Shown here: positions 23,277-36,200 of the stretch, one piece after another
Numbering within the stretch: position 1 is the first letter of the stretch
Layout: each line of letters starts with the position of its first letter
Assembly: GCA_028551475.1 (NCBI GenBank)
Contig: CM052359.1
Location: 1,694,001-1,758,000 of the forward strand
Source: Casuarina equisetifolia
Lineage: Eukaryota > Streptophyta > Magnoliopsida > Fagales > Casuarinaceae
DNA: 64,000 nucleotides
Direction: 5' to 3'
Notes under the pieces: generated by a model
The model's database searches: none
The model's input: the letters and a program-made list of their open reading frames with translations, nothing else
Told to the model about the DNA's origin: nothing
Made by a program: the position numbers and the translations under genes

Positions 23277-25596
23277 TTAACGAATTCCATGCCAAAAGAC
23301 AAAGGGATTGACGTGAGATGTCTCTTCAAGAGGCCTGCCCTCCAAATTGGCTTTCTCCAAGCCCTGCAGCTGCTGCTCCTTGGCCAGCTTCTTCAGCCTC
23401 GCAAGCTCAAAGTCCTTACTCAGATTCCTCTTGTACAGCTCTTCAAAATTAATGGGCTTTTCCAGCACAGGCTTCTCTCCTTCTCTGATCTTCAAAGGAT
23501 AGACTCTTGCCTCTGGGGCTAGGTTCGAGAATGTTACTATGGACAATTGGCCATGGTCTGAGTTCACAACTAGTCGGTGATCCGCACTCTTGAACCTCCC
23601 ATTACTCAGATACTGCTCACAGACAAAGCAAGTGAACAACGTGAAACTTTTGCTAACTGTTAAGTAAGCATAAGAGTGCAGGCCAATATCCAACGTATTT
23701 CAGACTGGCGATCAAAAGATAAGTCTTATGCATTTCCACAAACAGCTGGAATGCATGGAAGCTGATTTCATCCTAATCAGTTCATAATGGTGTTGTTAAT
23801 GCGATTTCAACAACCATGATGCTTAATATAATTGACCAGTTGCTCTATTCACCAGAACAATCAATGAAAAATAAAGCTGGTACTTATGAACATTTATAGA
23901 ACTTACATTTCAATGATCTCCGAGAATGACAAGGAGAGCTCCTTCAACAGGTTGAACTGTGATCCAGGTTTTCCCACCATCTCTGGAGGCCTGGAGTCCA
24001 CCCACCTGATCCTGAAGCAAGACAGCGATGGTGCTTGGGTCCGTGTGGCGCTTGAGTCCTAAAGCTAGGTCAGGTTGTGGACATCTTAGATAGAAATTCA
24101 CGACAATGTTTTGGATCAGGTCCAAACATGCCTTGGTCAAGGCCTTGTTCTCCAACCCCAATGCCTTTTATAGCACCTCCAGGAGTTTGCATGACAATCC
24201 CATCATTCTCTCATTGTACTGCTTCGTCACTGCTCTCCATCCTTCCGGCTTCTTCAGCCACCTCAAATAGTTTCGGATCCCAAGTGGGTATAGGAAGTAA
24301 TTGAAAATTTCACGCCACTCTTGTACTGCTCGCTGCAATAATATATTGCCATCGAACATCAGTGATTCGCTCTTGTCATCATCGGTAATGATTTGTCACC
24401 AAAAGAACATAAATGGTACGTAATTTGGCCCTTTTTTTTGTGTGTGTACCATTTGTCATATCTACTACCATTAGTGCTTGATGTAAACTAATATTTGACC
24501 TAATTAAGAGCAAGGGATACTGACACAAGCATTATGGCTGAAAGACAAGAAAACTGAAGGGAGACAAATGGGAAGCCTGTTTTGTATGGCTAGGTCCTTT
24601 GTTGTCAAGCTAGCTATAGCCTTTGTAATGATAGTTCCTAGACTATGTTTTGTACTACTAAAACGAGCTATGTATAAGCTCTTTTGTATGGATGAAAAAG
24701 GGGTATGAATGAAATTGGTTGGAAGGTAGAATCTCCCTTAGAGGTTTACTGAGGTTATAAACTCCCTCTATAGAGTCGTGTTGTGTTTGTGCAATTACTG
24801 TGTTGTTTAACATGTTTGTCAACATAGGTAGAGGGAATAGAAAGAAGTTTGTTCCCCTGAATTTGCAGAATCTCCCACTGCAGCGGCCATTCACTTGATC
24901 CTACCAAAGGAAACTTAACCAAAAAAGCCTACAATGTCTGATCGAGTTTGGTATATGGCCAAAGGCTTCAAACCGAGAAGTCAAAAACTATTAAAAGGAA
25001 TTGAAACCATAAATCAAATGCATCAATGAATTGAAACAGATATTGAAAAAATGGACTCCTATGCTAACTTGATGAGCCTAAGCTCAATATAACATCAAAT
25101 AACTTCAGTAATAAACAAAATATAGCCCAAGATAAACACCAATATGATTTACCGATAGGATTAGACTTTAAAGAATGTGAAAAGCTATTAGAAGAATCTT
25201 CAAGTTCAGAGTCAAGTAAAGGTTTTGGAGTTCTTCTTTACTATGGCCGGCAACGACAAACCCGCCCTTCTGGCCACAGGACATGTCAAACAGAAGTTTT
25301 TCCTCCGCGGGCAGAGCAAAGAACTCTCGGGAATGCTTTGCCATGTCGGAAATTAGCTTGGCATCGACTTCATGATCGACTACCTGGAAAATACCCCACT
25401 CCTCGAAGGCGTCAGCTATTTTTTGGCATATCTCACCTCTCCTGCCGTCGACTTCATCGATTCCCGCAAGCGAGATGACAGGGATGTCATCGCTGAACTG
25501 GTTGTGGGCAACCTTTGAACGCTCATCTTCATCGCGAATGAAGGTGGACGGAAGGGTCTTCTCCTCCGCCAGGGCCGTGATGGTTTTTGGAGCCAT
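23277..25596 (-). pseudogene. F3H-like pseudogene beta4
   Basis: Exon 1 is 25237-25596, exon 2 is 23907-24332 (426 nt, starts Arg-Ala-Val-Gln-Glu-Trp, beta type) and exon 3 is 23277-23612. Four independent lesions are visible. The exon 1 donor is GA instead of GT. TAA replaces Ser in the Leu-Glu-Val-Leu-x-Glu block of exon 2 (near 24,168). TGA sits two codons before the end of exon 2. The 2-oxoglutarate-binding Arg of the Arg-Leu-Ser motif is Gln (His-Gly-Gln-Leu-Ser). Intron 1 is about 900 nt against 229 in beta8, because of an unclassified insertion (about 24,400-25,150). Confidence 0.88.
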
Positions 25597-26909
25597 TGGA
25601 AGTGGGTTTTGTCTTCTTTTTTCTCACTTTCTATCCTCTCGATCCTATCAGATGCGCCATTAAAATTGAAAAGAGAAGGATAAATGCGATGCGCCATAGT
25701 GGATAGATCTCAACATATTCCACTACTAATTAATAAATTACAAATTATTGATGAATGCCATTATATAAAACGTGAGGATTTAGAAGTCAAACAATAATCT
25801 TAAATCTACATTTTTCTTTTTTGTTAATATTTTAAATAGAGAGATGTTGACTTGTCATAAGGGTACTCTTTACTTGAATTGATTTTTACATAGAAAGACC
25901 AATGATGGCATGTAATTTTGTCATCCATTGATTAACTTTCAATTTGGTTATGGATCATCTCAGCCTAAAGGAAACACAATTAATTATGAAATACATTAAT
26001 GATAATATGGTGACTTAAATGATTTTTTATGTCTTTGTTGTTTTTGCAGGAAAGACTGTTTTTTTGTGAGAAAAAGAGTTATCATCTATTACTTTTCTAT
26101 CTAAGTTGGTATTTGTGGTTAAGAGGTCATTTACTTTCAATAAAGTCTAACAACATGCGGGATCTAGGATCTTGTAATTTGTGCTCAATCGCATTTAAAT
26201 TTTTTTCTATGTGTAATATTTGAAATGAATTAGTGATTGTTGGTTTCACTTTTATGAGTAAATAGCTTGGATTTTAGATACTTGTTTCTATATTGGATTT
26301 TATGTTGCAGCATACAAATCTATGCTTTAACACATCTAAGGGTTCTAATCAAAGTTTTGTATTTAAGAGTTTCCATTTGAGTTTTGTAGACAAACTCACT
26401 CTATTTTCACTTTCTTTAATCTAAAATAATGTGGGTCTTTTAGAACTCATTTATAACAACTTGAAAAATATGTGCTTTAATTAAGAATAATATAACAAAT
26501 ATGACACACTATCAATGGATTTATTTCAAAATGATGTACTATTAGTTAATAAATAATAAATTGATCAATGAATGGCATTGTGTAAAATGTGACAATTAAA
26601 ATGTCAAAACTAAAATCTTATAACTTCTATTTTATATTTTCTTATGCCAATAGTGATTAATATATCATTAGAAGACCTTTTTGCTCAGTCAATTTTTGAA
26701 TAGTAATAAACTTCCTAGCTAAGATGAATGTGATGGCTGATCAATGAATTGATATCTAGATTAAATAAGTGTATATTATATCACATGTGAGTTCTGTATT
26801 ATTAACCTAACAACTCAACGTGATAGAGTAAAACATAAGGCCGAAAAGACCTCGTCCATTCATAATAGCCTATCCAACACATCAACATTGACAACACTAC
26901 CCACCAAAT
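25597..26909. repeat. Array spacer between alpha5 and beta4
   Basis: No gene. Nearly the same sequence lies at 38,302-39,603 and 46,047-47,303, upstream of beta6 and beta8, so this is the beta upstream region plus the alpha 3' flank. The TGACG box at 25688-25697 carries one change (gatgcgCcat). Confidence 0.65.
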
Positions 26910-28499
26910 TTAACGCCCTTCACGCCAAAAGACAAAGGGATTGACAACAGCTGTCTCTTCAAGAGACTTGCCCTCCAGATTGCCTTTCTCCAAACCCTGC
27001 AACTGCTGCTCCTTGGCCAGCTTCTTCAGCCAGCCAAGCTCAAGGTGCTTACTGATCTTCCTCCTGAACATCTCTTCAAAAGTAATGGGCTCTTCCAACA
27101 CCGGCTCCTCTCCCTCTCTGATCTTCAAAGGATAGACCACTGCGTCTGGATTTGGCATCTGGAATGTGGCTATGGACAATCTGCTGTAGTTTGAGTTCAC
27201 AACTGCTCGGTGATCAGCATTCTTGAACCTCCCATTGCTCAAATACTGCTCATAGACAGTACAAGTGGATTCAAGTAATTTTCTGGTGCAGGAACAACCA
27301 GAAACTTATGCAGATTCCAGAAGAAACTAGCTGTTAAATAAGCATAGGAGTGCAGGCCAATATCAAAAATATTTCGGACTGCTACGTCCTTATGCATTTC
27401 CACAAACAGGGAGAACAAATTTAAATCCCATAATAGTACCGTTAATGTGATTTCAACAATTATTATGCTTAATATAACTAAGCCGATGCTCTGTGTTGAC
27501 CAGAACAATCAATGAAAAAGAAAGCTAGTAGTTTTGAACATTTTCGGAACTTACATGACCGTGATCCCCAAGATTGACCACAAGAGCCCCTTCAATAGGT
27601 TGAACCGTGATCCAGGTCTTCCCACCATCCCTGGTGGCCTGGAGTCCACCCACCTGATCCTGCATCAACAGAGTGATGGTACCTGGGTCTGTGTGGCGCT
27701 TGGCTCCGAGAGTGAGGTCAGGCTGTGGACATTCCGGATAGTAATTTACCACAACGTTTTGGATCATGTTCGCACATGCCTTGGTCAAAGCCTCCTTCTC
27801 CAATCCCATGGCCTCTGATAACACCTCCAGGAGCTTGCATGCTAGTCCCATCAATCTCTCACTGTACTGCTCCGTCACTGCTTTCCATCCTTCCGGCTTC
27901 TCCGGCCACCTCGAGTAGTCTCGGATCCCAAGTGGGTATGTGTAGTAATTGAAAAATTCACGCCAGTCTTGTACTGCTTCTCCCTGCAATAACGATTGTC
28001 ACGGACCATATATGTAATTCAATCTAGTGGCTCTTTCAGTTCAATCTAGCACCGGTAAGTCAAAAACTATTAGAAGCGTCTTCTAAGTTTTTGGTTAAGC
28101 AAGAAGTTCAAAGGCCAAATGAAGGTCTCGGAGCTTTACTTTAAAATTGCTGGAGACGAGGAACCCGCCCTTCTGGCCACCGGACATGTCAAACCGAAGC
28201 TTTTCCTCCGCAGGCAGAGCAAAGAACTCTCGGGCAAGCTGTGTCATGTCGGATACCAGCCTCGCATCCACACCATGATCGACCACCTGGAAAATACCCC
28301 ACTCCTCGCAGGCGTCCGCGATTTTCTTGCATATCTCACCTCTCCTGCCTTCGACTTCATCGATTCCCGCTAGCGAGATGACGGGGATTTCATTGCTGAA
28401 CTGGTTGTAGGCAACCTTTGGACGCTCATCTTCATCGCGAATGAAGGTGGATGGAAGGGTCTTCTCCTCCGCCAGGGCTGTAATAGTTGTTTTTGCCAT
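26910..28499 (-). CDS. F3H: Flavanone 3-hydroxylase-like dioxygenase, alpha5 (intact)
   Basis: Exons are 28140-28499, 27555-27983 and 26910-27245, with phase-0 junctions. The product is 374 aa, close to the usual 360-370 of the family. F3H converts flavanones such as naringenin to dihydroflavonols, using 2-oxoglutarate, O2 and Fe(II), in the cytosolic flavonoid pathway. Visible residues are metal ligands H217, D219 (Lys-Arg-His-Thr-Asp) and H275 (Asn-Ala-Asp-His), and 2-oxoglutarate ligands R285 and S287 (Ser-Arg-Leu-Ser). The start Met-Ala-Lys-Thr-Thr-Ile is shared with alpha7. Odd features: Phe130, where F3H normally has Ile in Trp-Arg-Glu-Ile; Ala-Lys-Arg-His, where F3H has Leu-Lys-Arg-His; and exon 1 ending Lys instead of Gln. 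A conserved TGACG box lies 85 nt upstream. F3H activity is likely but not proven; a shifted product range is possible. Confidence 0.9.
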
Positions 28500-29250
28500 T
28501 GGAAGTGGGTGCTGCCTTCTTTTGCTCCTTCAGTGATTCGCCTGGATAATATGCTCCTTCACTTGGAAGAACAAGACAAATGCGATGCGTCATCAGTGAC
28601 GGCTTTGAACATACTACACTAATAAAACGTGATAATATAAAAGTCAAAAAACTTTTCAACCTAGATTTTTTTCTTCACATCTAAAATAAAGAACCACTGA
28701 TTTATTACTAATACCTCTTCCCAAAGTTAATTTTTATATAAGAATAAATTTTTTAACCCAAAGTTATGAACTTGAGTTTTAATCCCCAAAAATCAACTTA
28801 ATAGATGAAGTCCTATTTACCTTTCCAATATGAGAGAGAAAGCCGTTCATGACATTTACGTGATTATGTATCATTAATCTAATAGATCAAAATGAGGTTT
28901 TGTGTTTTCTTATTTCCTAAATGTTAAATGGAATTTGAGAAAATAAAACTTTTTAATCATTAAATCAAACTTACTATACCATAGATGAAATGAAATTTCA
29001 CCATTCCCTTATGACATTCAATTTGGTTATAGACCATCTTAACCCAAAGACAACTAATTGTGAAAAAAAAAATCTTCCAAATAATATAATTTCTTAAAAA
29101 TATTTTTATCCTATTGCCTCATAATTTTCATTTTACTAAGAACTATGTTTTTCTTATTGAAAATCGATACTAAATTGGATTATTAATTTTTTGTTATTAC
29201 TTTGATCGAACCATAAATCAAGAAATGGAGATTCTTAAAGGGAACATAAT
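28500..29250. repeat. Upstream region of alpha5, copied at 41,194-41,953 and 47,367-47,806
   Basis: No gene. AT-rich upstream sequence repeated nearly unchanged upstream of alpha7 and, with deletions, upstream of the alpha9 scar. The order F3H alpha start, AT-rich stretch, gene X promoter is the same in all three. Confidence 0.7.
28584..28593 (-). promoter_or_regulatory. Conserved TGACG box upstream of alpha5
   Basis: ATGACGCATC on the minus strand, 85 nt upstream of the start codon, with the same spacing in alpha7 (85) and alpha9 (86). A CATATTATCC stretch between it and the ATG may serve as a weak TATA box. Confidence 0.5.
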
Positions 29251-29494
29251 CCGCCCACATGGCCTAGTTGAGGCCCATATGCTCCCCAAACTGTACAACG
29301 CACCAGAGGGGTTAAATAGAATTTAAAAAAAAAAAAAACTAACGGCTAGTTTTCTCACAGCCACCATGCGCATGGAAGTTGACTTAGCAGGCTCCAACGG
29401 TCATATTAACGTTTAAACCCCATTAAACGCCTCTTTATAAGCGCCCATTGCTTCGCCCTAATGGAGCCTACTTTGTATTTCCTGAATTCAACTA
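29251..29494 (+). promoter_or_regulatory. Orphan duplicate of the gene X promoter, copy 1
   Basis: Closely matches the gene X promoter and first part of its 5' leader (about 47,815-48,069). It includes the TATA box (29436-29440) and a perfect MSA element (29393-29403). The second MSA (29337-29347) has one mismatch at its first base. It ends within the leader, before the gene X start codon, and is fused to decayed copia DNA. Nothing coding follows. Confidence 0.8.
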
Positions 29495-30130
29495 GGTTTG
29501 TAAAATTTTCAAATGATGATAATGTATCAGTGACACATATACTAGTGACATTACTCTTCCTAAACACTTAAAATTGCATATTGTATTATACTCCCTTAAT
29601 TTCCAATTTAATTGCTTTTAGTATCTAAAGTTTTCCTTAAAAATAACTATTTAGTTCTATTTTATCATAAATTTTGTGTTTTTAAAGACCTTTCAACGAG
29701 TAAAGTCAAAAGACTCACTAACATGAGAAACATACTTTATTATATTGTTACACATCCAAAGGGCAAGTTAGTCAAACAATTACCCTAACTTTGTCAAAAT
29801 TTTTTATACTCTTCATTGGCATGTAATTTTTCAACTGTTAAACTTTGATATTATTGACTTGGACATATGTCCACTACTAGTTAAGATGTATGTTTTCATA
29901 AAGATGTCTTTCTTTTTACTCAAATAAATCCCAATTCTCATTCTCCACTACAAAATCCTTTAACAACACACTTTGAGAAAGGTCCTCCACCAGAATTCAT
30001 CCTTTCACCCACTCATGTTGACTCCCTTATGCCTCCTCTTGTGCCTCCTTAGCCAACCATTGTGCCACCCAAAGTACCCTTACCTACACCATCTCCTCCA
30101 CATTTGGATTCTTTTATTTCTCCACCACCA
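29495..30130 (+). mobile_element. Copia fragment, copied from the relic type at 16.0-17.3 kb
   Basis: Matches pieces of 16,045-16,420 and 17,040-17,295 with the part between deleted. Non-coding. It ends abruptly at spacer sequence ('gagatgttgatttgtc'). Confidence 0.65.
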
Positions 30131-31534
30131 TGAGATGTTGATTTGTCATTAAAATACCCATTACTTGAATTGATTTCTAGATTAAACAAGTATATAATGT
30201 ATTACCTAACAATCATTTGTTGTTAATCTTATAGCTAAATGAGACACAATTGATTAATACATTATAAGTTGATGAATGAATAGCTTTGATGTCAACAATG
30301 CCAATAGCATCTTTTTTTCCTTATCATCTCTTTGTATTTTACTAACTTTGTGTTTGTGGTTAAAAGGTTGTTTACACTCGATGAAGCTAAGCACAAACGT
30401 GGGATCTAGGATCTTCCAAGTTGTGCTTAACCTTGTTTAAATTGTTTTCTATGTTGTGATGTTTGAGTTGAATAGAATAATCCAAACTTTGTGTACTTTC
30501 TTCCTTTGTATTGACTGAGCAAACAACTAGGATTTGAGGTACTCGTTTTGTGCTTCATATCTTATTTTAATGCACAAATCTATCAAATCTATACCTAAAA
30601 CTTTGTGTTCTAAAATTTGTTAACTCATTTATTGGATAAAAGAGTTTCATATTAAAAAGGAGATAACTTGTACATGCTCATTAATTTGCATGACTCCTTT
30701 CTTTTAATGAAGCTTTTTAAGAAGAGATAGAACTAGCCATTTAATATAGTATCAATGCTAAGCATTTCTTGGAGTAATCCAACTTAATTCCAACATTGAT
30801 TCAATCCTTTACTAGTAACAAGATGGAGCTTGAGCTATAGAAAAAATATTAGACAAAAAATAAATTACAATTAAGGAAGAAAACACTTGTAATATGTCTT
30901 ATAAATTTACACAATCCCTTTTCTTCAATGAAGTCTTTTGAAGAAAGATAAATTTGAACTTTTCACACTATCTAGTTATTCTAATTAAAGTTATGTAATT
31001 AAGTGTTTCTATTTGAGTTTTAGAGGCAAATCCAATCTATTTTCACTTTCTTTGATCCAAAAAAACATGGGTGCTTTAAAGCTCAATTTGTAACAACCTA
31101 AAATAAATGTGCCTTTACTTCATAACTTTGATCGGGAGCAGGACAAATGTGATACGTTATTAGTGGACTGATTACAACATATTGCATTATTAATTAATAG
31201 ATTATAAATTGACGAAAGAATGACATTGTGTAATAGATGAGAATTAAGAATATCAAAACTAAAATCTACGACCTCTATCTTTTAATTTTTTTTAATTTTT
31301 AAATCAAGAGCTATTGATATGTAATCAAAAGACTTCTTTGCTTAGATGAATTTTGAATAATAATAAATTTCTAACTAAGATGGGTGTCCTGGGTTCCTGT
31401 TGAATTTTTTTTTTTTTTCCCAAAAGAACATACTTACAAGTAAAGTCAACTAACAACTCAAGTATTAAATTTAGAACATGTTTCCACTTATTAGCAGTTG
31501 GGCATGTAAAGAAACACCCATGGCCAAAAAGGCC
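30131..31534. repeat. Array spacer and 3' flank of beta6
   Basis: No gene. Copy of the spacer family, nearly identical to 42,936-44,390 (for example 'cataactttgatcgggagcaggacaaatgtgatacg' in both, about 12.9 kb apart). Confidence 0.7.
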
Positions 31535-32957
31535 TCATCCATCGACAATGCTTGTCCAAGAGTATCCAGTATCTAGGACCCATTCATCAAATTTAACGAA
31601 CTCCACGCCAAAAGATGAGGGATTGACAACAGATGTCTCTTCAAGAGGCTTGCCCTCCAGATTGGCTTTCTCCAAACCCTGCAACTGCTGCTCCTTGGCC
31701 AGCTTCTTCACCCTGGCAAGCTCAAGGTCCTTACTCATATTCCTTTTGTACATCTCTTCAAAATTAATGGGCTTTTCCAGCACCAGCTTCTCTCCCTCTC
31801 TGATCTTCAAAGGATAGACTGTTGCATCTGGGGTTGGGTTCTGGAATGTGACTATGGACAATCGGCCGTGGTTTGAATTCACAACTGCTCGGTGATCAGC
31901 GCTCTTGAACCTCCCATTACTTAGATACTGCTCACAGATAATACAAGTGAACATCGGAAAACTTTTGCAGATTTTCAAGGAAATTAACTGTTAAGTAAGC
32001 AAAGGAAGGCAGGCCAATATCAGACGCATTCCAGCTGTTTGGAAGTTGATTTCAGCCTACCCAAGTAAATAAAGCCATTGTATCATTAGAAGCACCATTA
32101 TCTACACCTAATCAGTGCCATAATAGTACTGTTAATGTGAATTCAACAACCATGATGCTTAATACAATTGAGCAGATGCTCTGTATTCACTAGAACTATC
32201 AATGAAAAGCTGAAAGTGGTAGTAGTTTTGAACATTTGCAGAACTTACATGACAATGATCTCCAAGATTGACTACAAAAGCACCTTCAACAGGCTGAACT
32301 GTGATCCAGGTCTTCCCACCATCTTTGGAGGCCTGGAGTCCACCCACCTGATCCTGGAGCAAGATAGCGATGGTGCTAGGGTCCGTGTGGGGCCTGACTC
32401 CCAGAGCGAGGTCGGGTTGTGGACATTTTGGATAGTAATTCACTAGAATGTTTTGAATGATGTCCAAACATGCCTTGTTCAAGGCCTCCTTCTCCAAACC
32501 CATGGCCTCTGATAACACCTCCAGAAGCTTGCTTGATAGTCCCATCATTCTTTCACTGTACTACTCCGTCACCGTTCTCCACCCTTTCGGGTTCTCCAGC
32601 CACCTCGAATAGTCTCGGATCCCAAGCGGGTATGTGAAGTAATTGTAAACTTCACGCCACTCTCGTACTGCTCACTGCAATGATGATTTGTCACCAAAAG
32701 ACCATATATGGCATGAGAAGTCAAAAACAATTGGAAATATCCTTTTAATGACTACAATTTAGGTTCAATTACAGTACTCTTATTAGTGAAACAAAGATCT
32801 CTAGATAGGATTAGACGTCTAACAAAGTCAAAAACTATTAGAAGGATCTTCAAATTTTTGGCTAAGCAAGGAGTTCAAAGTCCAAATAATGGTCTCGGAG
32901 ATTTACTTTACTATGGCCGGCGATTAGGAACCCGCCCATCCGCCCACCGAACATGTC

Positions 32958-33129
32958 TGTTAGACAAGACCTCACGTCTGTCTCCTCAATCCTGTCGGTC
33001 CACAACTACCTAGACTAAGGTCACAGTCCATATCTACGGTTTACACTTTCTTTCCTTTACTTATATGTGTACCCTTGTATAGACACACAGGTTGGAAATA
33101 CTATTCATTTTTCACTGTTCATCTTCGTT
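32958..33129 (+). repeat. 5' LTR of copia element
   Basis: 172 bp. Seven substitutions against the 3' LTR, which also carries a 24-bp internal duplication. Confidence 0.92.
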
Positions 33130-33136
33130 CTCAACT

Positions 33137-33148
33137 TGGTATCAGAGC
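33137..33148 (+). other. Primer-binding site of copia element
   Basis: TGGTATCAGAGC, the initiator-Met tRNA type site, 7 nt inside the 5' LTR. Confidence 0.9.
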
Positions 33149-33272
33149 TCAGTCCGGCGAAAGCCTTGATCCTGCCTTCCCTTCCCCTGTTTCTTCCTAC
33201 ACCCTTATTCCTTTTCTCATCTCGGGCCCTTGTCTTTCCCTTTCCAGGCCTCTTTCTTCAGTCCAACCCAGC

Positions 33273-36200
33273 ATGTCTACCTCTTTTACCGGGTCAGACT
33301 CGTCTTCAACCCATATTACTGACCCGCCTCCTCTCGCAGCGGCTGTTACCCCCACCCCTGCCCTTCTCTCCTCTCCTTCTCTCCCTGAACGACTCAATGG
33401 CTCCAACTACATCATTTGGAGGACCATGCTCGAACCTTTCTTGGATGCCGCTCAGCTTCTACCCATTGTGGAAGGCTCCGAACCCGAACCACCTACCCAC
33501 TTGCTTGCCCCTTGCAACCCGGCCCAGCCTTCACTCTCTTCTACTGCTGGTCCAACCTGCATCCCCAACCCGACCCATGCTCACTAGCGGATCTGTGACC
33601 GGACGGCGATGGGGTGGATTCTCACCACCGCTACCACCCCCATCGTCGCCCAACTCACGACCTTTCGGACCTCCGCTGCCATCTGGAGTCATCTCGCCAC
33701 CACTTTTGCCCAACAGTCCATCGCACGTGCTACCGCTCTCCGCCTCGATCTCCAAAATCTCTGCCGTGGTGATAGATCTGTTGCGGATTTTCTTCAGGAG
33801 GTGACCCAGATTTCTGATCAGTTGGCCCTGATCGGTGAACCGCTCCACGATAGTGAGTATCATACTCACATTTTTCAGGGGCTAAGGTCGGACTATCGTG
33901 CCCTAGCTATCGCGGTTTCCGTAAGCTCCAGAGTGGCGCCGCTCTCTCGCGAGGACCTCAATGGCTTGCTTCTCTCACATGAAGCTGCGGTCGATGTCAA
34001 CCGTCGCGATCTGCCGGCCGTTCCACCTCCTGCGGCGTTCGTCGCTCACAGTAGATCCCCTACTGCCTTCTCTCATCGCCCCTCTTCCTCAGCGAGTGGG
34101 GTCCCACGCGCCGCACCATCGACCTCCCTGCCCCCTCTTCTACCTAACCCTCCCTTTTTCTCACCCTCTGCCGCCACCGCCACCGACGGCGGTGGCCGTG
34201 GCAAGCAGCGTCTGCCCTTTTGCCAACTTTGCCGCCGCCGAGGGCACTTAGCCCTAACCTGCAAAGAGCGTTTTAACGCTCATTTTTCCCCTCTCCCTAC
34301 CAACCCCTCGGCCCATTTTGCCACTCCAACCTCCTCCCCCCCAAGCCCAGCCCACCTTTCTCACTTATAACCTCCCCTCATCTCTGGCCCACCCCTTCCT
34401 GGCCCATAACTCATATATGAACCCTCCCTTCTCCTTAGACCCAAGCCTGTATGCCTCATCCTTTCTCTCGGCCCAAGCCCATACTTCGGCCCCCTTTCCC
34501 TCTCAGGCCCCAGCCCAGGCCCAAGCCGCCCCTCCAACCCAACTCCAGGCCCAAGCCCAAGCCCACCTCGCCTCCCAGGCCCCATACTCACCTCTCCCCC
34601 CTTTTTCTCCTCAAGCCCATCTTACCTCCTGCCCCCTCTTAACCCCCCCCTTCTGCCCTTGCTGCCTTTTCTTGGTACACCGACTCTGGTGCAACCCACC
34701 ATGTCACAGACTCCCCTGATGGCCTCACCTCTGTTGTTCCCTACACCGGCCCTCAGCAGCTGACTGTCGGTGATGGAGTTTCTCTCCCCATCACCCACAT
34801 CGGTACTTTTTTCTCTTCCTTTCCTCCTTACATTCGCCTTACTGACATTCTAGTTGTTCCTGGCATTGCCAAGAACTTATTATCTGTGTCTCGTTTTGCC
34901 ACTGATAATCATTGCATTTTTACCTTTTATAACATCCATTTTTTTGCTTGCTCTCTTTCTACTGGTCAGATCCTACTCAGTGGCATCCTTGATCGTGGTC
35001 TCTACCACATCTCGCCTCTCAGTGTTGCTTCACCTCCAGTTGCTCTCTCTGTCGCTTCCACTAGCTTTCTCACCTTGTGGCATTCTCGTCTTGGCCATGC
35101 CTCTCCTGACACACTTGTTCGTCTTTTGTCCTCCACAAAAACTCCTTTCACTCGTACCCCTTTTCCTCTATGTACTGCGTGTGCTCTTAGTAAGAGTCAC
35201 CACCATCCCCACCCCCTACTCAGTCTCGGGCATCCCACCCCCTTGAACTGATACATTTTGATGTATGGGGCCCTACTCTTGTAACCTCTTTTCATGGTTA
35301 TAAATATTATGTCTGTTTTATTGATGATTATTCTTGCTTTACCTGGTTTTATCCTTTTACCACTCGTGCTCAATTTCTCACGATTTTTCATCAATTTCAC
35401 TCATTTCTTTCCACTCAGTTCTCTTATCCTCTCCGCGCCATTCAATGTGATGGCACTCCCGAGTTTCTTTCCTCTGAGCTCTGTTCCTATCTTTCTACTC
35501 ATGGTATTCATCAGTGTGTTTCCTGCCCATACTCCCCGTTTCAGAACGGGACTGCGGAACGGAAACACCGTCACATCGTTGAGACTGGTCTTGCCTTATT
35601 GACTCATGCCTCTATTCCTCCTTCCTTTTGGGAGTTTGCTTTTGAGTCCGCGGTTATGCTAATCAACCGCCTTCCCACCATCGTTCTCCATTATCTTTCC
35701 CCTTGGCAGAGACTCTTTCATCACCCTCCTAATCTCTCTGCCCTCCGTGTCTTCGGTTGTGTCGTCTTTCCCCACCTCCGTCCCTATGCCCCCCACAAGT
35801 TAGCTCCCCGTTCTCGTCCCTGTATCTTCCTAGGCTACCCCCCTGGCTATCGTGGCTATCGGTGTTATTGCCCCTCCACCCGTCGTTTCTATATCGTTGT
35901 TGATGCCGTCTTTGACGAGACCACCTTTCCCTTTTCCACCCCACCTACTTCCACCCCTTCCCCACCTTCTCCTCCTTCCCTCCTTATCCCTCTTCCCCTT
36001 CCTCCCCCTCCCTTACCTTCTTCTCCTATGCCCCCCCTCTTCCCTCCACTGTCCCAGATACCTCCAGTCCCTCTATCACAGCTGCTCCTGATCCTCCTTC
36101 CCCCCCGGCCCCCTCCCCTCCCCCTCCCGCCATTCCTTCTCCTCCCTGTCATCCTATGATTACCCGTCTTAAGGATGGCACGGTGACTCAGCGCCTTCTC

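Noticed and set aside
24400..25150. Possible separate gene inside intron 1 of beta4
   Set aside because: Only short frames without conserved motifs; the sequence looks like a transposon-derived insertion but I could not classify it.
33067..33804. Long Pro/Leu/Ser-rich frame across the copia leader and gag
   Set aside because: Out of frame with the recognisable gag domain; a product of GC-rich, C-rich sequence.
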